Notes: a model not told the origin generated them from the sequence alone. A stretch of 64,000 bases of DNA from Mycobacterium sp. 852002-51163_SCH5372311 (GCF_001667115.1 NZ_LZIJ01000006.1:1-64000), one strand, 5' to 3'; positions 50,632 to 59,581 are shown, numbered from the stretch's first letter. Program-made: numbers and translations.

Positions 50632-51543
50632 TCAGGCATTGGTCCGACCCGATGGTCTCTGGGCTGCGAAAGGCGCCACGCGGTACAGAGCGGCACCGGC
50701 AGTGACTCCCGCACCGGCGGCAATGAGCAGAACACGGGCGCCAGCCGGAAGTTCGTCGGCCGCACTACGGAGTGCCGCGATCAGGGAGGCGGTATGCATG
50801 CTCTCGTCCTCAGCGACGATGATCCGTTCCACCGGTACCGCAAGCCGAGCGGCCAGTGCTGCGCGATAGCCATGCCGGGCCGGCGCGGCCACGATGAAGT
50901 CGACGTCGGAAAGACCGAGCGAGGCCTCCTGAAGGCAACCGCGGGCCACCTGGGCGCCAGCGGCCGCGAATTTCTCGTCCACCGCGGCCGACCCGCTGAA
51001 TCGAAGTACGTTGCGTGTATCTTCGAGTCCGACGGTGGCGCGGAAGTTCTCACCATCGTCGGGGATGTTCACCCAGTGCACACGGCCGAGTCCGAAGTCG
51101 TCGTCGCTCCAGCCGCACAACAGCGCCGCTCCGACGGGGGAGAACGGAAAATGCTCAGCCATCCCGCGCCCCGGGTTGGCGTCGCTGGCGACCAGCAGGG
51201 CGCAGTTGATGGTGTGTGACCGCAGGAATCCGTCGATGATCTGCAAGGCGGTGAGGGCTCCGCAGGTTCCGTTCGAAATGTCGAAGGAGAACGTGCCGTG
51301 AGCATCGTCGTGTGGGTCCTCGGGGTTTGCCCCGATGTCATGTTGGATGAGCGCAGCAAGCGCGGGCTCTGCCAGATTCTTGTCGCGGTAGATACCAGTA
51401 TTGATCAGAAGGTCCACGTCGTCGGGGTTTCGGCCCGCTCGTTGCAAGCAGGTCTTGGCCGCCGCGACCGCCAGATGCAGTGCGCTGTGCCGCGTACGCC
51501 AACCACTTCGGGCGACGTCGAGGCGATCAATGACTGTGCCCAT
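50632..51543 (-). CDS. FabH-like (KAS III) thiolase-fold protein, N-terminally short, altered active site
   Basis: This 303-residue protein lacks the first about 50 residues of usual KAS III enzymes; homology starts at HSALHLAVAAAKTCLQRAG. The nucleophile Cys is present at residue 94 (DISNGTCGALTAL). The His position is H224 (APARHGYRA), but the Asn of the Cys-His-Asn triad is replaced by His250 (DESMHTASLIAAL instead of GNTS/GNTA). It overlaps the preceding FabH-like gene by 17 nt, so the two are translationally coupled and may form a heterodimer. It could condense or transfer an unusual acyl group. No product is known. Confidence 0.8.
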   Translation of the reverse strand: MGTVIDRLDVARSGWRTRHSALHLAVAAAKTCLQRAGRNPDDVDLLINTGIYRDKNLAEPALAALIQHDIGANPEDPHDDAHGTFSFDISNGTCGALTALQIIDGFLRSHTINCALLVASDANPGRGMAEHFPFSPVGAALLCGWSDDDFGLGRVHWVNIPDDGENFRATVGLEDTRNVLRFSGSAAVDEKFAAAGAQVARGCLQEASLGLSDVDFIVAAPARHGYRAALAARLAVPVERIIVAEDESMHTASLIAALRSAADELPAGARVLLIAAGAGVTAGAALYRVAPFAAQRPSGRTNA

Positions 51544-52624
51544 AGCGGTTCACCAGATCCTCGTCCACGGTGAGGAGAACGACGCCGATCTCCAGCCCTG
51601 ATGCCAAAGCGATCAAGGCGATGGTTTCGTCCGGCCGGATCCGCCCGGCTTCGAGTTCTTCGACAAGAGCCACCGTATGGGTGGTCGACGCCGTATTTCC
51701 GTACCGATCGACGGTGATCACGGCGTCGTGCTGTGGACTGTCACCGAACGAAGCGGATACCGCAGCCATCCCCTTGCGTATGGCGCGGGCCGAGGTCTGA
51801 TGCGTGATCACATGGTCGATGTCGTGCATTGCGATACCGGCTGCCTCGAGGACTTCCCGCAGGAGCAGCGGGGTGTCGGCGATGGCTGCGCGCTGGATCC
51901 CGCGCGAATCGGTAAACATCCTCGCACCGGGGTCATGCCCCTTCGGGTACGCAAGGCACAGCCGGCTGTAGTCGGCAACCGTGGTGAATCCGGCAAGGCT
52001 GATGCCACCGGACCCTGAGGTGGCACGCTCGAGAAGGAGCGCCGCTCCCGCATCACCCAGCGTCAGGCACGCAAGTTCTTTGCTCATGATGTTGCGGATG
52101 TGCCGGGCCGCATTTTGACCGAGTTGCGAGATGTACTCGCCGCTGACCACCAACCCCCGCTTGACGGTTCCCTGACGGATCCAATTGTTGAGCACCGTCA
52201 CGCCTGTCAGCATTCCGGCGCATGCGTTGGACAGATCGAAGGTCACTGCCTTCTCGGCCCCGATCGCGCGAGCGACGGCACTGCTCATCGTCGGTTCCAC
52301 CCACTGCGTCAGGCCGCCACGAAACTTCGTGATACTGCAACTGATCACCACATCGAGCGACGCGGCCTGCTGCTGTGCCTTATCCAGGCAGCTCAGTGCC
52401 GCGGAGGTGGCTAGGCTATAGGAGTCCTCTTCTCCTGCCGAGACGCGACGTTCGCGGATACCGGTCAGGCGTTCCAGATCGATATGGGTGTGATGACGCG
52501 TCGCCGCCATCAGTTCGTCTGTCGTGAGAACAGTGGCGGGTAGATGCCGCCCTGCCCCGGCCAGTCGAGCGCGAAACGGCGTCGGCGGGCCGTCAGTCTC
52601 CATCACCAACCAATTTTTGGGCAT
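51527..52624 (-). CDS. FabH-like beta-ketoacyl synthase III
   Basis: This 365-residue KAS III-family enzyme has the complete triad: Cys135 (DLSNACAGML), His275 (ITHQTS) and Asn310 (DRYGNTAST). LTGIRERRVSAGEEDSY near residues 53-69 is the usual CoA-side segment. Such enzymes perform decarboxylative condensation of acyl-CoA with malonyl thioester, or acyl transfer. No ACP, malonyl transferase or reductase is nearby, so it is not a general fatty-acid FabH. Placement at the head of a DosR-type gene row with USP, PfkB and OtsB1 suggests a product made under hypoxia (inference). Confidence 0.85.
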   Translation of the reverse strand: MPKNWLVMETDGPPTPFRARLAGAGRHLPATVLTTDELMAATRHHTHIDLERLTGIRERRVSAGEEDSYSLATSAALSCLDKAQQQAASLDVVISCSITKFRGGLTQWVEPTMSSAVARAIGAEKAVTFDLSNACAGMLTGVTVLNNWIRQGTVKRGLVVSGEYISQLGQNAARHIRNIMSKELACLTLGDAGAALLLERATSGSGGISLAGFTTVADYSRLCLAYPKGHDPGARMFTDSRGIQRAAIADTPLLLREVLEAAGIAMHDIDHVITHQTSARAIRKGMAAVSASFGDSPQHDAVITVDRYGNTASTTHTVALVEELEAGRIRPDETIALIALASGLEIGVVLLTVDEDLVNRYGHSH

Positions 52625-52696
52625 TCGTCGCTCTCCTTCGCTTTCACAGCATGGGCCGCGACGGCAGGGGCCACGAGGGCATTTGGACCCTAATCG

Positions 52697-52716
52697 CTAG
52701 CGACTGAAGTCAGGAC
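52697..52716 (-). promoter_or_regulatory. DosR-box-like site near the FabH-like gene
   Basis: The core GCGACTGAAGTCAG (52700-52713) keeps the central GACT-GA-AGTC palindrome and matches about 10 of 14 positions. It is 73 bp upstream of the 52624 start in a divergent promoter region. Confidence 0.45.
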
Positions 52717-52776
52717 GCAGCGTGTCTCGGATGGCTACCGCACGACGAGCACGCGGGGAGCCTCAATGCTGTCGAT

Positions 52777-52796
52777 CGCGGGACTTTCGACTCTGC
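52777..52796 (+). promoter_or_regulatory. DosR-box-like site upstream of tgs1
   Basis: The core GGGACTTTCGACTC (52780-52793) matches the GGGACTTTCGGCCC type seen in DosR targets at about 11-12 of 14 positions. It is 57 bp before the tgs1 GTG start. Confidence 0.65.
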
Positions 52797-52852
52797 CGGG
52801 GCGCCGGTACGAGGGGCACAGTGATTGAACCGAAACAACTTTGGAGATCGCT

Positions 52853-54214
52853 GTGAAACAGTTGACAACCCTTGATGCGGGCTTCCTGGAGGTCGAAGAT
52901 TCCGACCGGCACGTGAGTCTGGCAATCGGTGGCCTGGCCGTCATGGAAGGTCCGGCTCCCGAATACGCCTCCCTCGTCTCGGTGCTCGCCGGGCGGGTGT
53001 CTGAGATTCCCCGGTTCACGCAGGTGGTGCACACGCATCTGCTCGACCTCGCGGCACCGGAATGGGTCGATGATGCTCAGTTCAATCTCGTCCATCATTT
53101 GCATCGCGTTGGGTTGCCGGAGCCCGGCGACGATGCGATGTTGTTCCGAGTCGTCGCCGAGATAATGGAGCGCCGCCTCGACCGAGATCGACCATTGTGG
53201 GAATGCTGGCTTATCGAAGGACTGGCCGAGAATCGTTGGGCGGTCCTGACAAAACTGCATCACTGCATCGCCGATGGAATCTCGGCGACGCACATGCTCG
53301 CGGGGCTTTGCGACGGCGCGGATGGAGAGACGTTCGCAAATCGGATACGTGCGGCGAACCGCTCGCCGGCGCTGCGTCCGTCTGGGCCCAGCCTGAATCC
53401 GCTGGACTGGGTTGGCGGTATCTCGCACTTTTCCGCCGCCGTGACGGGTGCCGCTGCTCGATTGGCGACGGGAGCTGTTCAAATCGTCGCCGGCCTCGCC
53501 AGTCCGGTGGATTCCTCGCTGGTCGGCCCGGTTAGCAATCTGCGGCGCTACAGTGCGGCACAAGTCCGCCTTGCCGATGTCGCGACGGTCTGCCACAAGT
53601 TTGACGTGACCATCAATGATGTTGCGCTGGCTGGTATTACCGATAGTTTCCGGGCAATGCTGATCCACCGAGGCGAACACCCACGCCGAAATGCATTGCG
53701 CACCTTGGTTCCCGTCTCGGTCCGGTCGGCCGACGCACTCGACAAACTCGACAATCGAGTGTCGCTCATGCTGCCACGCCTTCCGATCGAGCTCGAGGAT
53801 CCCGTAGAACAGCTGCAAGCAGTGCACCGTCGATTGGCACGAGTTAAGTCCAGTGGGCAACGGCAAGCCGGATCTGCGTTTTTCGCGGCAGCGAACCATA
53901 TCCCCTTCGCCTTGACGGCCTGGGCAGTTCGGTTACTCAGTCGGCTGCCTCAACTGGGGATCGTCGCCTTGGCAACCAACGTGCCCGGTCCCCGCCGCCA
54001 GGTACGCATGATGGGCCGGAATGTGCAGCGCCTGCTACCGATTCCACCTATCGCACTTCACCTTCGCACGGGCATCGCCATGCTGAGTTACGGCGACGAT
54101 TTGGTGTTCGGCATCACCGCCGACTATGACGCGGTACCCGACGTCGACGAGCTTGCTGCCGGTATTGAACGCGCGGTGGCCCGATTGGTTGCGATCAGTG
54201 CAGGAACCGGGTGA
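52853..54214 (+). CDS. tgs1: Wax ester synthase/diacylglycerol acyltransferase Tgs1
   Basis: Start GTG at 52853 (MKQLTTLDAGFLEVEDSDRH), aligned with Rv3130c, gives 453 residues. The catalytic motif HHCIADG is at 136-142 and the C-terminal region has NVPGPRRQVRMMGR. The enzyme transfers acyl-CoA onto diacylglycerol to store triacylglycerol and is the main TAG synthase of hypoxic M. tuberculosis. It is divergent from the FabH-like genes and a DosR-like box lies in the shared promoter. A Tgs2-4 type is possible, but the N-terminus fits Tgs1 best. Confidence 0.92.
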   Translation: MKQLTTLDAGFLEVEDSDRHVSLAIGGLAVMEGPAPEYASLVSVLAGRVSEIPRFTQVVHTHLLDLAAPEWVDDAQFNLVHHLHRVGLPEPGDDAMLFRVVAEIMERRLDRDRPLWECWLIEGLAENRWAVLTKLHHCIADGISATHMLAGLCDGADGETFANRIRAANRSPALRPSGPSLNPLDWVGGISHFSAAVTGAAARLATGAVQIVAGLASPVDSSLVGPVSNLRRYSAAQVRLADVATVCHKFDVTINDVALAGITDSFRAMLIHRGEHPRRNALRTLVPVSVRSADALDKLDNRVSLMLPRLPIELEDPVEQLQAVHRRLARVKSSGQRQAGSAFFAAANHIPFALTAWAVRLLSRLPQLGIVALATNVPGPRRQVRMMGRNVQRLLPIPPIALHLRTGIAMLSYGDDLVFGITADYDAVPDVDELAAGIERAVARLVAISAGTG

Positions 54215-54258
54215 CCACTCTGCGACCGCCGGCTACCGCGTGATGGTCGCTCCACTGC

Positions 54259-55245
54259 TCAATCGGCATCAAGTGTCAGGACTTCGCGAAGTGGTCGTCG
54301 CGGGGTAATGGGGGGTTGTTCGCCGAAGACCTGGGGTTCGCCGACGCGGATGAGAAGTTGCGGTTCAGCTGCCCGTCCGGTCAAGGTGCCGATGAGGTTG
54401 CGGCTCGACCATAGCTCGGTGAGATGGCTCAGAGTGCACGTCGCCATCCCGGCCAACGTGCATTCCAACAACACGGCGGACAACGCTTCGCCGCACCGCA
54501 ACGCGTCGTCGCGGGTGTCCTCGTCGGTAGACAGGACAAGCACTTTAGAACGGTCTTGTCCAGCGCCTGCCCGCCGCTCGTCGTGCGCGCTCACTGGGAA
54601 GATACGTCCGACGTCGACGCGATCACTTTCGGCCGCCGACAGCAATGAACTGCGCGGAATACCGTCAGAATTCTCGAAATGACCAGTCCACCAGGATAAT
54701 TCGGTATGATATGAGGAATCGTATAGTCGCAGCGATTCAGTAAGTTGTGAAGCCCTGGCCAGTTCCGGACGCAACTCGTCGGCTATCACGTCGAGGTGAA
54801 CTGTCTCGAATTCGACGGCGGCGCGCAGCGCTGGTTTGAAGGCCTCCCAATTCCGCGGTTCGGCGAAGGGAAGGCGATCGGTGCGGCGTTGCAGGATCGC
54901 GTCGGCCCGGCGGCGATGGCCATCGGTGACCAGGCTTATTGGGCTGAAATCAAGCGTCGCGAGATGATCCGGTCTGTTCGGGTTGGGAAATCTGTGGGTG
55001 TTGGCGGCCCACCCAGCTGCCGCGATCGCGACGCGTAGATGGTCGAGCACAGCGCCGCAGCTGATATTGGCCTCCCGCCCCGACTTGTCGGTCGAGTAGA
55101 GAATCCGGCTGCGATCCAGGTACAGGTGCAGTCCCTCCCCATCGGCGACCCATTTCCAGGGCTGGCTGTTGTGCAAGGACGGGGCCCGGCACGCCAACTG
55201 CACCGCGGCCCTGACTGTCTCGGCATCCAACAATGTATCGGGCAT
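54259..55245 (-). CDS. acg: Acg-family nitroreductase-like protein (Rv2032 type)
   Basis: This 328-residue protein starts MPDTLLDAETVRAAVQLACR after a GGAGG ribosome site. Residues APSLHNSQPWKWV at about 22-34 and SGREANISCGAVLDHLRVAI at about 55-75 match Acg, and PPITPRRPLREVL closes it. Acg proteins have a nitroreductase fold with a lid that blocks the active site and seem to sequester FMN rather than reduce nitro drugs. It is colinear and very similar to Rv2032, a DosR-regulon gene. Confidence 0.92.
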   Translation of the reverse strand: MPDTLLDAETVRAAVQLACRAPSLHNSQPWKWVADGEGLHLYLDRSRILYSTDKSGREANISCGAVLDHLRVAIAAAGWAANTHRFPNPNRPDHLATLDFSPISLVTDGHRRRADAILQRRTDRLPFAEPRNWEAFKPALRAAVEFETVHLDVIADELRPELARASQLTESLRLYDSSYHTELSWWTGHFENSDGIPRSSLLSAAESDRVDVGRIFPVSAHDERRAGAGQDRSKVLVLSTDEDTRDDALRCGEALSAVLLECTLAGMATCTLSHLTELWSSRNLIGTLTGRAAEPQLLIRVGEPQVFGEQPPITPRRPLREVLTLDAD

Positions 55246-55299
55246 GATAGACCTCCGGTTACTGTCTGCGTCGATCGTGGAACACGCCGGCCGACGGCG

Positions 55300-55319
55300 C
55301 CAGGGTCATTGGTCATCGA
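55300..55319. promoter_or_regulatory. Candidate DosR box between acg and the flavin-binding gene
   Basis: The core GGGTCATTGGTCAT (55303-55316) matches the GGGACCATTGGCCC variant at about 10 of 14 positions. It sits between divergent starts at 55245 and 55392, suited to serve both. Confidence 0.4.
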
Positions 55320-55391
55320 CTGCGAGCGCCGTTGGGCACTCGCCGGCCGCGTACCTGACCGCTCCGAGAACCAATCGCGTTAGGCTGAGTC

Positions 55392-55802
55392 ATGTCCGCC
55401 GACGGCGATCCGGTGACTGTGCTGAGCGAAGACGAGAGCTGGAGCTTGCTATCAAGGGTGTCTCTGGGCCGATTGGTCACGTGCCTGGGCGGGCAACCGG
55501 AGATCTTCCCGGTCAACTTCGCCATCCAACGCCGGACGGTGCTCTTCCGAACTGCCCAGGGCACCAAGTTGTTTAGCGCTGTGATGACCGACCGTGTGGT
55601 TTTCGAGGCCGACGACCATACCGTCGCCGAAGGGTGGAGCGTGATCGTCAAGGGCAGGGCGCATTTGCTGTCCGCCACTGCCGAGATCCTAGACGCGCAA
55701 GAAGCGCAGTTGCTGTCGTGGACCACGACGTTGAAGCCGCTCTACGTACGGCTGATCGCCTTGGAGATCACCGGCCGGCGATTCAAGTTCGGTCCGGAGT
55801 GA
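55392..55802 (+). CDS. Pyridoxamine-5'-phosphate-oxidase-like flavin-binding protein (Rv3129 type)
   Basis: This 136-residue split-barrel protein starts MSADGDPVTVLSEDESWSLL. The segment TVLFRTAQGTKLFSAVMTDR, then VVFEADDHTVAEGWSVIVKG, and the end ITGRRFKFGPE closely match Rv3129, a DosR-regulon protein that in M. tuberculosis is annotated without the N-terminal 25 residues. The N-terminal LSRVSLGRLVTCLGGQPEIFPVNF is the usual flavin-reductase/PNPOx-like start. The cofactor (FMN or F420) is unknown. Confidence 0.85.
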   Translation: MSADGDPVTVLSEDESWSLLSRVSLGRLVTCLGGQPEIFPVNFAIQRRTVLFRTAQGTKLFSAVMTDRVVFEADDHTVAEGWSVIVKGRAHLLSATAEILDAQEAQLLSWTTTLKPLYVRLIALEITGRRFKFGPE

Positions 55803-55899
55803 GATGACGAATCCACCTTCGCATGACGCCCGCGTTGACGCGTGGCTTGAGAACAAACGCGACCGTCCACTCGCGACAGCTGTTCCAAGAGTTGCCGGC

Positions 55900-56268
55900 T
55901 CAGCGGGCGGCCCAGTCCTTGGCGCGCTCGAGTTCGTCGAGGCGGAACAGGGCGAGCTCGCCGGGGACCATCCACGCCAGCGCGTGCAGGGTGTGGGCAA
56001 CCCATTCCTTGTCGGTCACCACCGCGATTCGCTTGAACGCCGAATGGTGCTGGAAGAGGGCTCCAAAGCCCAGCTTTAGGTCCTCGGCCAGTCCGCCGGG
56101 CCCGAAGCCTTCGTAATCGGACGCGATGACCTCCACAATCCTGATTTCCCCGGCGTTCAGCAGCTCCTCCATAGCGGGCTTGAACTCCCGCAAGTCGTCA
56201 CCACGCAGCCGACCCGACACCCGAATGCCGGTCACTCCCTCCGGCATGTCCGGCAGTACCTCGATCAT
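55900..56268 (-). CDS. SpoIIAA-like (STAS-fold) protein
   Basis: Start ATG at 56268 (MIEVLPDMPEGVTGIRVSGR) follows AAGGAGAAATCA. It has 122 residues. The sequence has the SpoIIAA-like (DUF3478) pattern: GIRVSGRLRGDDLREFKPAME, then VVTDKEWVAHTLHALAWMVPGELALFRLDELERAKDWA. Small proteins of this family are common near USP and stress genes; their biochemical role is not established. It is convergent with the Rv3129-like gene. Confidence 0.75.
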   Translation of the reverse strand: MIEVLPDMPEGVTGIRVSGRLRGDDLREFKPAMEELLNAGEIRIVEVIASDYEGFGPGGLAEDLKLGFGALFQHHSAFKRIAVVTDKEWVAHTLHALAWMVPGELALFRLDELERAKDWAAR

Positions 56269-56457
56269 TGATTTCTCCTTTGTATCGATAGCGCGTTGTG
56301 ACCTCAAAAGGTCGTTGCACACCGAACGAGATTATTTGCGGCCGGCGCCCGCGAATCGGCCGCGGCGCTGATCAAGGGTCCACTCTCGACGTCGCCTCTC
56401 GATCTATTCCCCAGGAACAGCATCGAACTCGTTGCGAATCAACGGGTTTCACGCGAT

Positions 56458-56925
56458 TCACGCGGCATGCGGAAGTTCATCGGTGGTTGATGTTTCCGCC
56501 GACGCCTTCGGATGCCTTGGTGTGGGCCTCCAGCCGACGTAGGTCAGGTACAACCCGACCACTGCGAGCCCGATGCTTACACCGATCCACAACGGCGCCA
56601 AGCCAATCGTGGCATCGGCCGCCTTCACAAAAAAGGCCGGGAATGCCAGTAGTACCAACCCGCGCAGCGCGATCATCCAGCCCAGTAGGGAGACCATAAT
56701 TGCCGCTGCGCCACGCCAATACGGGTGAAGCGCGATGACCACAAGGCCGATCAAGAGCACGAGGGCACCGGTCACCCAAACCGATGCGGAATTCGACTCG
56801 AAATCAGAGACCAACGCTCGCATCTCCGATGCGCGGGCCACCACGGCGATTCCGAGGATACCCACAAACGGGCCGAGAACGCGGGCGAACATGCGCGTTC
56901 TCGGCAGCACCTGTGTCGAGCTCAT
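56458..56925 (-). CDS. Four-helix membrane protein, unknown
   Basis: This 155-residue protein has hydrophobic helices at about 17-30, 48-66, 75-95 and 108-130. The start ATG at 56925 is preceded by AGGAGG. The C-terminal 20 residues are soluble (RPTPRHPKASAETSTTDELP). The strong DosR box at 57012-57031 is about 90 bp upstream, so it is probably part of the hypoxic response. No family is recognised. Confidence 0.65.
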   Translation of the reverse strand: MSSTQVLPRTRMFARVLGPFVGILGIAVVARASEMRALVSDFESNSASVWVTGALVLLIGLVVIALHPYWRGAAAIMVSLLGWMIALRGLVLLAFPAFFVKAADATIGLAPLWIGVSIGLAVVGLYLTYVGWRPTPRHPKASAETSTTDELPHAA

Positions 56926-57011
56926 TTGTCGTACCTCCTGAGAGCCCCTGACGTCTATGTGACGAAAGGACGGCTAGATACTTCAAGCTGAGCACTCGAC
57001 GGAAGTCCGCG

Positions 57012-57031
57012 AAAGGGACTAAAGCCCCGCA
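57012..57031. promoter_or_regulatory. Strong DosR box between 56925(-) and the small ORF at 57132(+)
   Basis: The core GGGACTAAAGCCCC (57015-57028) matches the DosR consensus GGGACTWWAGTCCC at 13 of 14 positions, the best site in the window. It can serve the membrane protein gene to the left and the small ORF to the right. Confidence 0.8.
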
Positions 57032-57131
57032 CGCCGATTACATTCGTCGCGAATCTGGCGGCCCGGTGCGCGCAGCGCCGTTTCGGCGTCCCGACGCTCC
57101 CAACGGGATTGACGAGCGACTCAGTGTCGAC

Positions 57132-57323
57132 ATGGTTGAGGAGGATAAAGCGCCTGGCGCAGAACGGCTTTCCCAGTTCGCACAATTGACCGACGCCGAG
57201 GTCGATGCCGTGGCCTGCCAGTTTCTGAACTCGCCCTACGCCGACCACGACACGTATTCCGAGGGGCGCTGGATAGGCGACTCGAGGGGTTTCTTCGTCG
57301 TCGCGACCTTTCTGGCCTGCTGA
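57132..57323 (+). CDS. Small acidic protein downstream of a DosR box, unknown
   Basis: From ATG 57132 (MVEEDKAPGAERLSQFAQLT) the product has 63 residues. A GTG/ATG-type start at 57066 would add 22 basic residues. The sequence is even in composition, helical in the first half (DAEVDAVACQFLNS), with a hydrophobic aromatic end (GFFVVATFLAC). It lies 100-150 bp after the best DosR box. I do not recognise it. The 57324-57656 stretch that follows has no clear gene. Confidence 0.45.
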   Translation: MVEEDKAPGAERLSQFAQLTDAEVDAVACQFLNSPYADHDTYSEGRWIGDSRGFFVVATFLAC

Positions 57324-57468
57324 GATGGCGATGCGTACGATTTCATCCTTGACCGTGTCATGGCCCATATCGGCCATCAAATACCAGGTGAAGGGCCTTA
57401 TTGACGGCCGATCAGTACGGCCTTAAGGTCGATCGGTGGCTTCATTACTCAGGCCACGGTCGGGCACC

Positions 57469-57488
57469 ATCACGACCTTAGTCGGGTC
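57469..57488 (+). promoter_or_regulatory. Weak DosR-box-like palindrome upstream of the sensor kinase
   Basis: The core ACGACCTTAGTCGG (57472-57485) is palindromic and matches about 10 of 14 positions, with the outer C-run replaced by GG. It is about 170 bp before the kinase start. Confidence 0.3.
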
Positions 57489-57656
57489 CGCTGTGGAGGG
57501 CGACCTGCTTCGCCACGACCCAGTGTTCTACGGGGGCGAAAGCGACTGTCGAACTTTCGTGCTCAAGTTAATCATCCGCCCTGCGTTCGGCTGCGAACTG
57601 GCACGTGCCCTGTTGGTGTCGCAGCCGCGTCGTCGACTGCAGGGCCCGACGTTGCC

Positions 57657-59384
57657 GTGGAGGCCCTGCGTCGAATGACGAGCGATGACGATCCATCAAT
57701 GTTTGCTGTCCTTGGTCAGCAGGGAATTGTAGGCAGGATGCAAGAGCAGCTCGATGAGTTGCTGGCCGCGCGCGACCAAATGGAACATCTGCTGCGCGTG
57801 ATCGTCGAGATCGGCTCGGATCTCGATCTCGACGCCACGCTGCGCCGGATTGTCCTCTCGGCGAGGGAGCTGACCTCTGCCCCTTATGGCGCTTTGGCGG
57901 TACGTGATTCCAAGGGCGTGCTGCTCTCCTTTGTCCATTCAGGAATAGACGACGACACAGCTCGCCGGATCGGGCATCTGCCGGTCGGCAAGGGCGTTTT
58001 AGGTGTTTCATTAATCGAAACCCCGGCATTGCGTCTAGACGATCTGACGATGCACCCGGCCGCGTGCGGCTTTCCCGAACACCATCCACCGATGCGCGCT
58101 TTTATCGGAGTGCCAATCACGATCCGGGGGACCGTGTTCGGCAGCCTGTATCTGACCCATGTCGATACGGGGCGAGCGTTTTCTGAATCTGACGAGTTCG
58201 CTGCGCGCGCGTTGGCGTTTGCGGCATCCGTTGCAATCGACAATGCGCGAATATTCGAACGCGAGCGGGCATCGGTGAAGTGGATGGAGGCGAGCCGCGA
58301 GATCACCACAGCGCTTCTGTCAACCGAGGACCCGCACCGACGGCCGTTGCAGTTGATCGCCGAACGGGCATGCGCGCTGACCGACGCTGAGCAGGTGATC
58401 GTGCTCGTTCCAAGCGACGCCGAGCTGCCGTCCGACGAAGTCGAGACGTTGATTGTGTCCGCCGCTGTAGGTCTGCACGCCGATGAGGTAGTCGGTCAAC
58501 AGATTCCGGTGGACAGCTCCACCTCGGGGACCGTTTTTCGTTCGGGCGAGTCACTGATCACCGAGGCATTGAGATATCCAATCCAGGCATTCACTGACGT
58601 CGGGCAGCGTTCTGCGATTGTGATGCCGCTGCGCGGCCACGACGATGTCGCCGGGGTGATCGCGGTTGCCCGCGGCGTGGACCAGTCGCCGTTCGACAGC
58701 ACCGATCTCGACTTGGTGAGTGGTTTCGCTACTCACGCCGCGATAGCGCTCATGCTCTCGTCTAGCCGCGAGCAAGCGCGGCAGCTGACCATTCTGACCG
58801 AGCGCGAGCGCATTGCATACGACTTACATGACCATGTCATCCAGAGGCTGTTCGCCACAGGAATGGATTTACAGGGCACGCTGGCGCGGGCCCGCTCACC
58901 GGAGGTGATCGACAGGCTCTCCCACACGCTCGATGATCTGCAGGCCATCATCGAGGAGATCCGCACCGCCATCTTCCAGCTCACTGCCCGAAGGGAGGAT
59001 GGCGGCCTTCGGCTCCGAATTCAGCGCGTGGTGGCCGATCTGACCGAGAACCGCGACATTGTCACCACCGTGCGCATATTCGGACCGTTATCCGTCGTTG
59101 GCCGCGAACTTGCAGAGCACGCCGAAGCCGTCGCCGCAGAGGCCATCAGCAACGCTGTTCGCCACTCCGGCGGGTCCCGGCTGACCGTCGAGGTCGAAGT
59201 CGCCGACATGTTCACCCTCGACGTCACCGACGATGGCTCCGGGGTGCCCGCCGACAACCAGCGTCACAGCGGCTTGGCGAACATGGCGCGCCGCGCCGAA
59301 CAACTCGGCGGCAGTTGCGAGATCAGCAGCCCACCCGGCGGCGGCACCCGGGTTCATTGGATCGCTCCGCTCACCGATCTCTGA
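57657..59384 (+). CDS. DosS/DosT-like GAF-GAF heme sensor histidine kinase
   Basis: This 575-residue protein is close in length to DosS (578) and DosT (573). GAF-A spans about 50-200 with a conserved heme-ligand position: His143 in FPEHHPPMRAFIGVPI, which aligns with DosS His149. GAF-B spans about 225-370. The dimerisation/phosphoacceptor helix has DLHDHVIQRLFATGMDLQG with His391. The ATPase domain carries NAVRHSGG, DDGSGVPAD and SGLANMARRAEQLGG. GTG 57657 or ATG 57675 could be the start. The kinase is not adjacent to dosR; two Acg-like genes separate them. It is probably an O2/NO/CO sensor. Confidence 0.9.
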   Translation: MEALRRMTSDDDPSMFAVLGQQGIVGRMQEQLDELLAARDQMEHLLRVIVEIGSDLDLDATLRRIVLSARELTSAPYGALAVRDSKGVLLSFVHSGIDDDTARRIGHLPVGKGVLGVSLIETPALRLDDLTMHPAACGFPEHHPPMRAFIGVPITIRGTVFGSLYLTHVDTGRAFSESDEFAARALAFAASVAIDNARIFERERASVKWMEASREITTALLSTEDPHRRPLQLIAERACALTDAEQVIVLVPSDAELPSDEVETLIVSAAVGLHADEVVGQQIPVDSSTSGTVFRSGESLITEALRYPIQAFTDVGQRSAIVMPLRGHDDVAGVIAVARGVDQSPFDSTDLDLVSGFATHAAIALMLSSSREQARQLTILTERERIAYDLHDHVIQRLFATGMDLQGTLARARSPEVIDRLSHTLDDLQAIIEEIRTAIFQLTARREDGGLRLRIQRVVADLTENRDIVTTVRIFGPLSVVGRELAEHAEAVAAEAISNAVRHSGGSRLTVEVEVADMFTLDVTDDGSGVPADNQRHSGLANMARRAEQLGGSCEISSPPGGGTRVHWIAPLTDL

Positions 59385-59581
59385 ATTCCTGCGTACGGCT
59401 TGCTGTGGCGTTGCCCGACGCACGGTTGGTGGTGGTCCATGCAGCGCCGTGCCGAATACGAGTGGCTGGCCGAGCCGGAATGGCACAAAGTCCTACCAGG
59501 TCGGGGGCTACTTGCTCTCGTCCCGTCAGCTTGATTGCTGCGATCGTTGGTAGACCCCATTAGTCGGAAGGCACGATCGCC

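Noticed and set aside
59520..59581. DosR box before the acg-like gene at 59582
   Set aside because: Only one half (ATTAGTCGG) fits; the other half does not form the GGGAC arm, about 7-10 of 20 positions overall.
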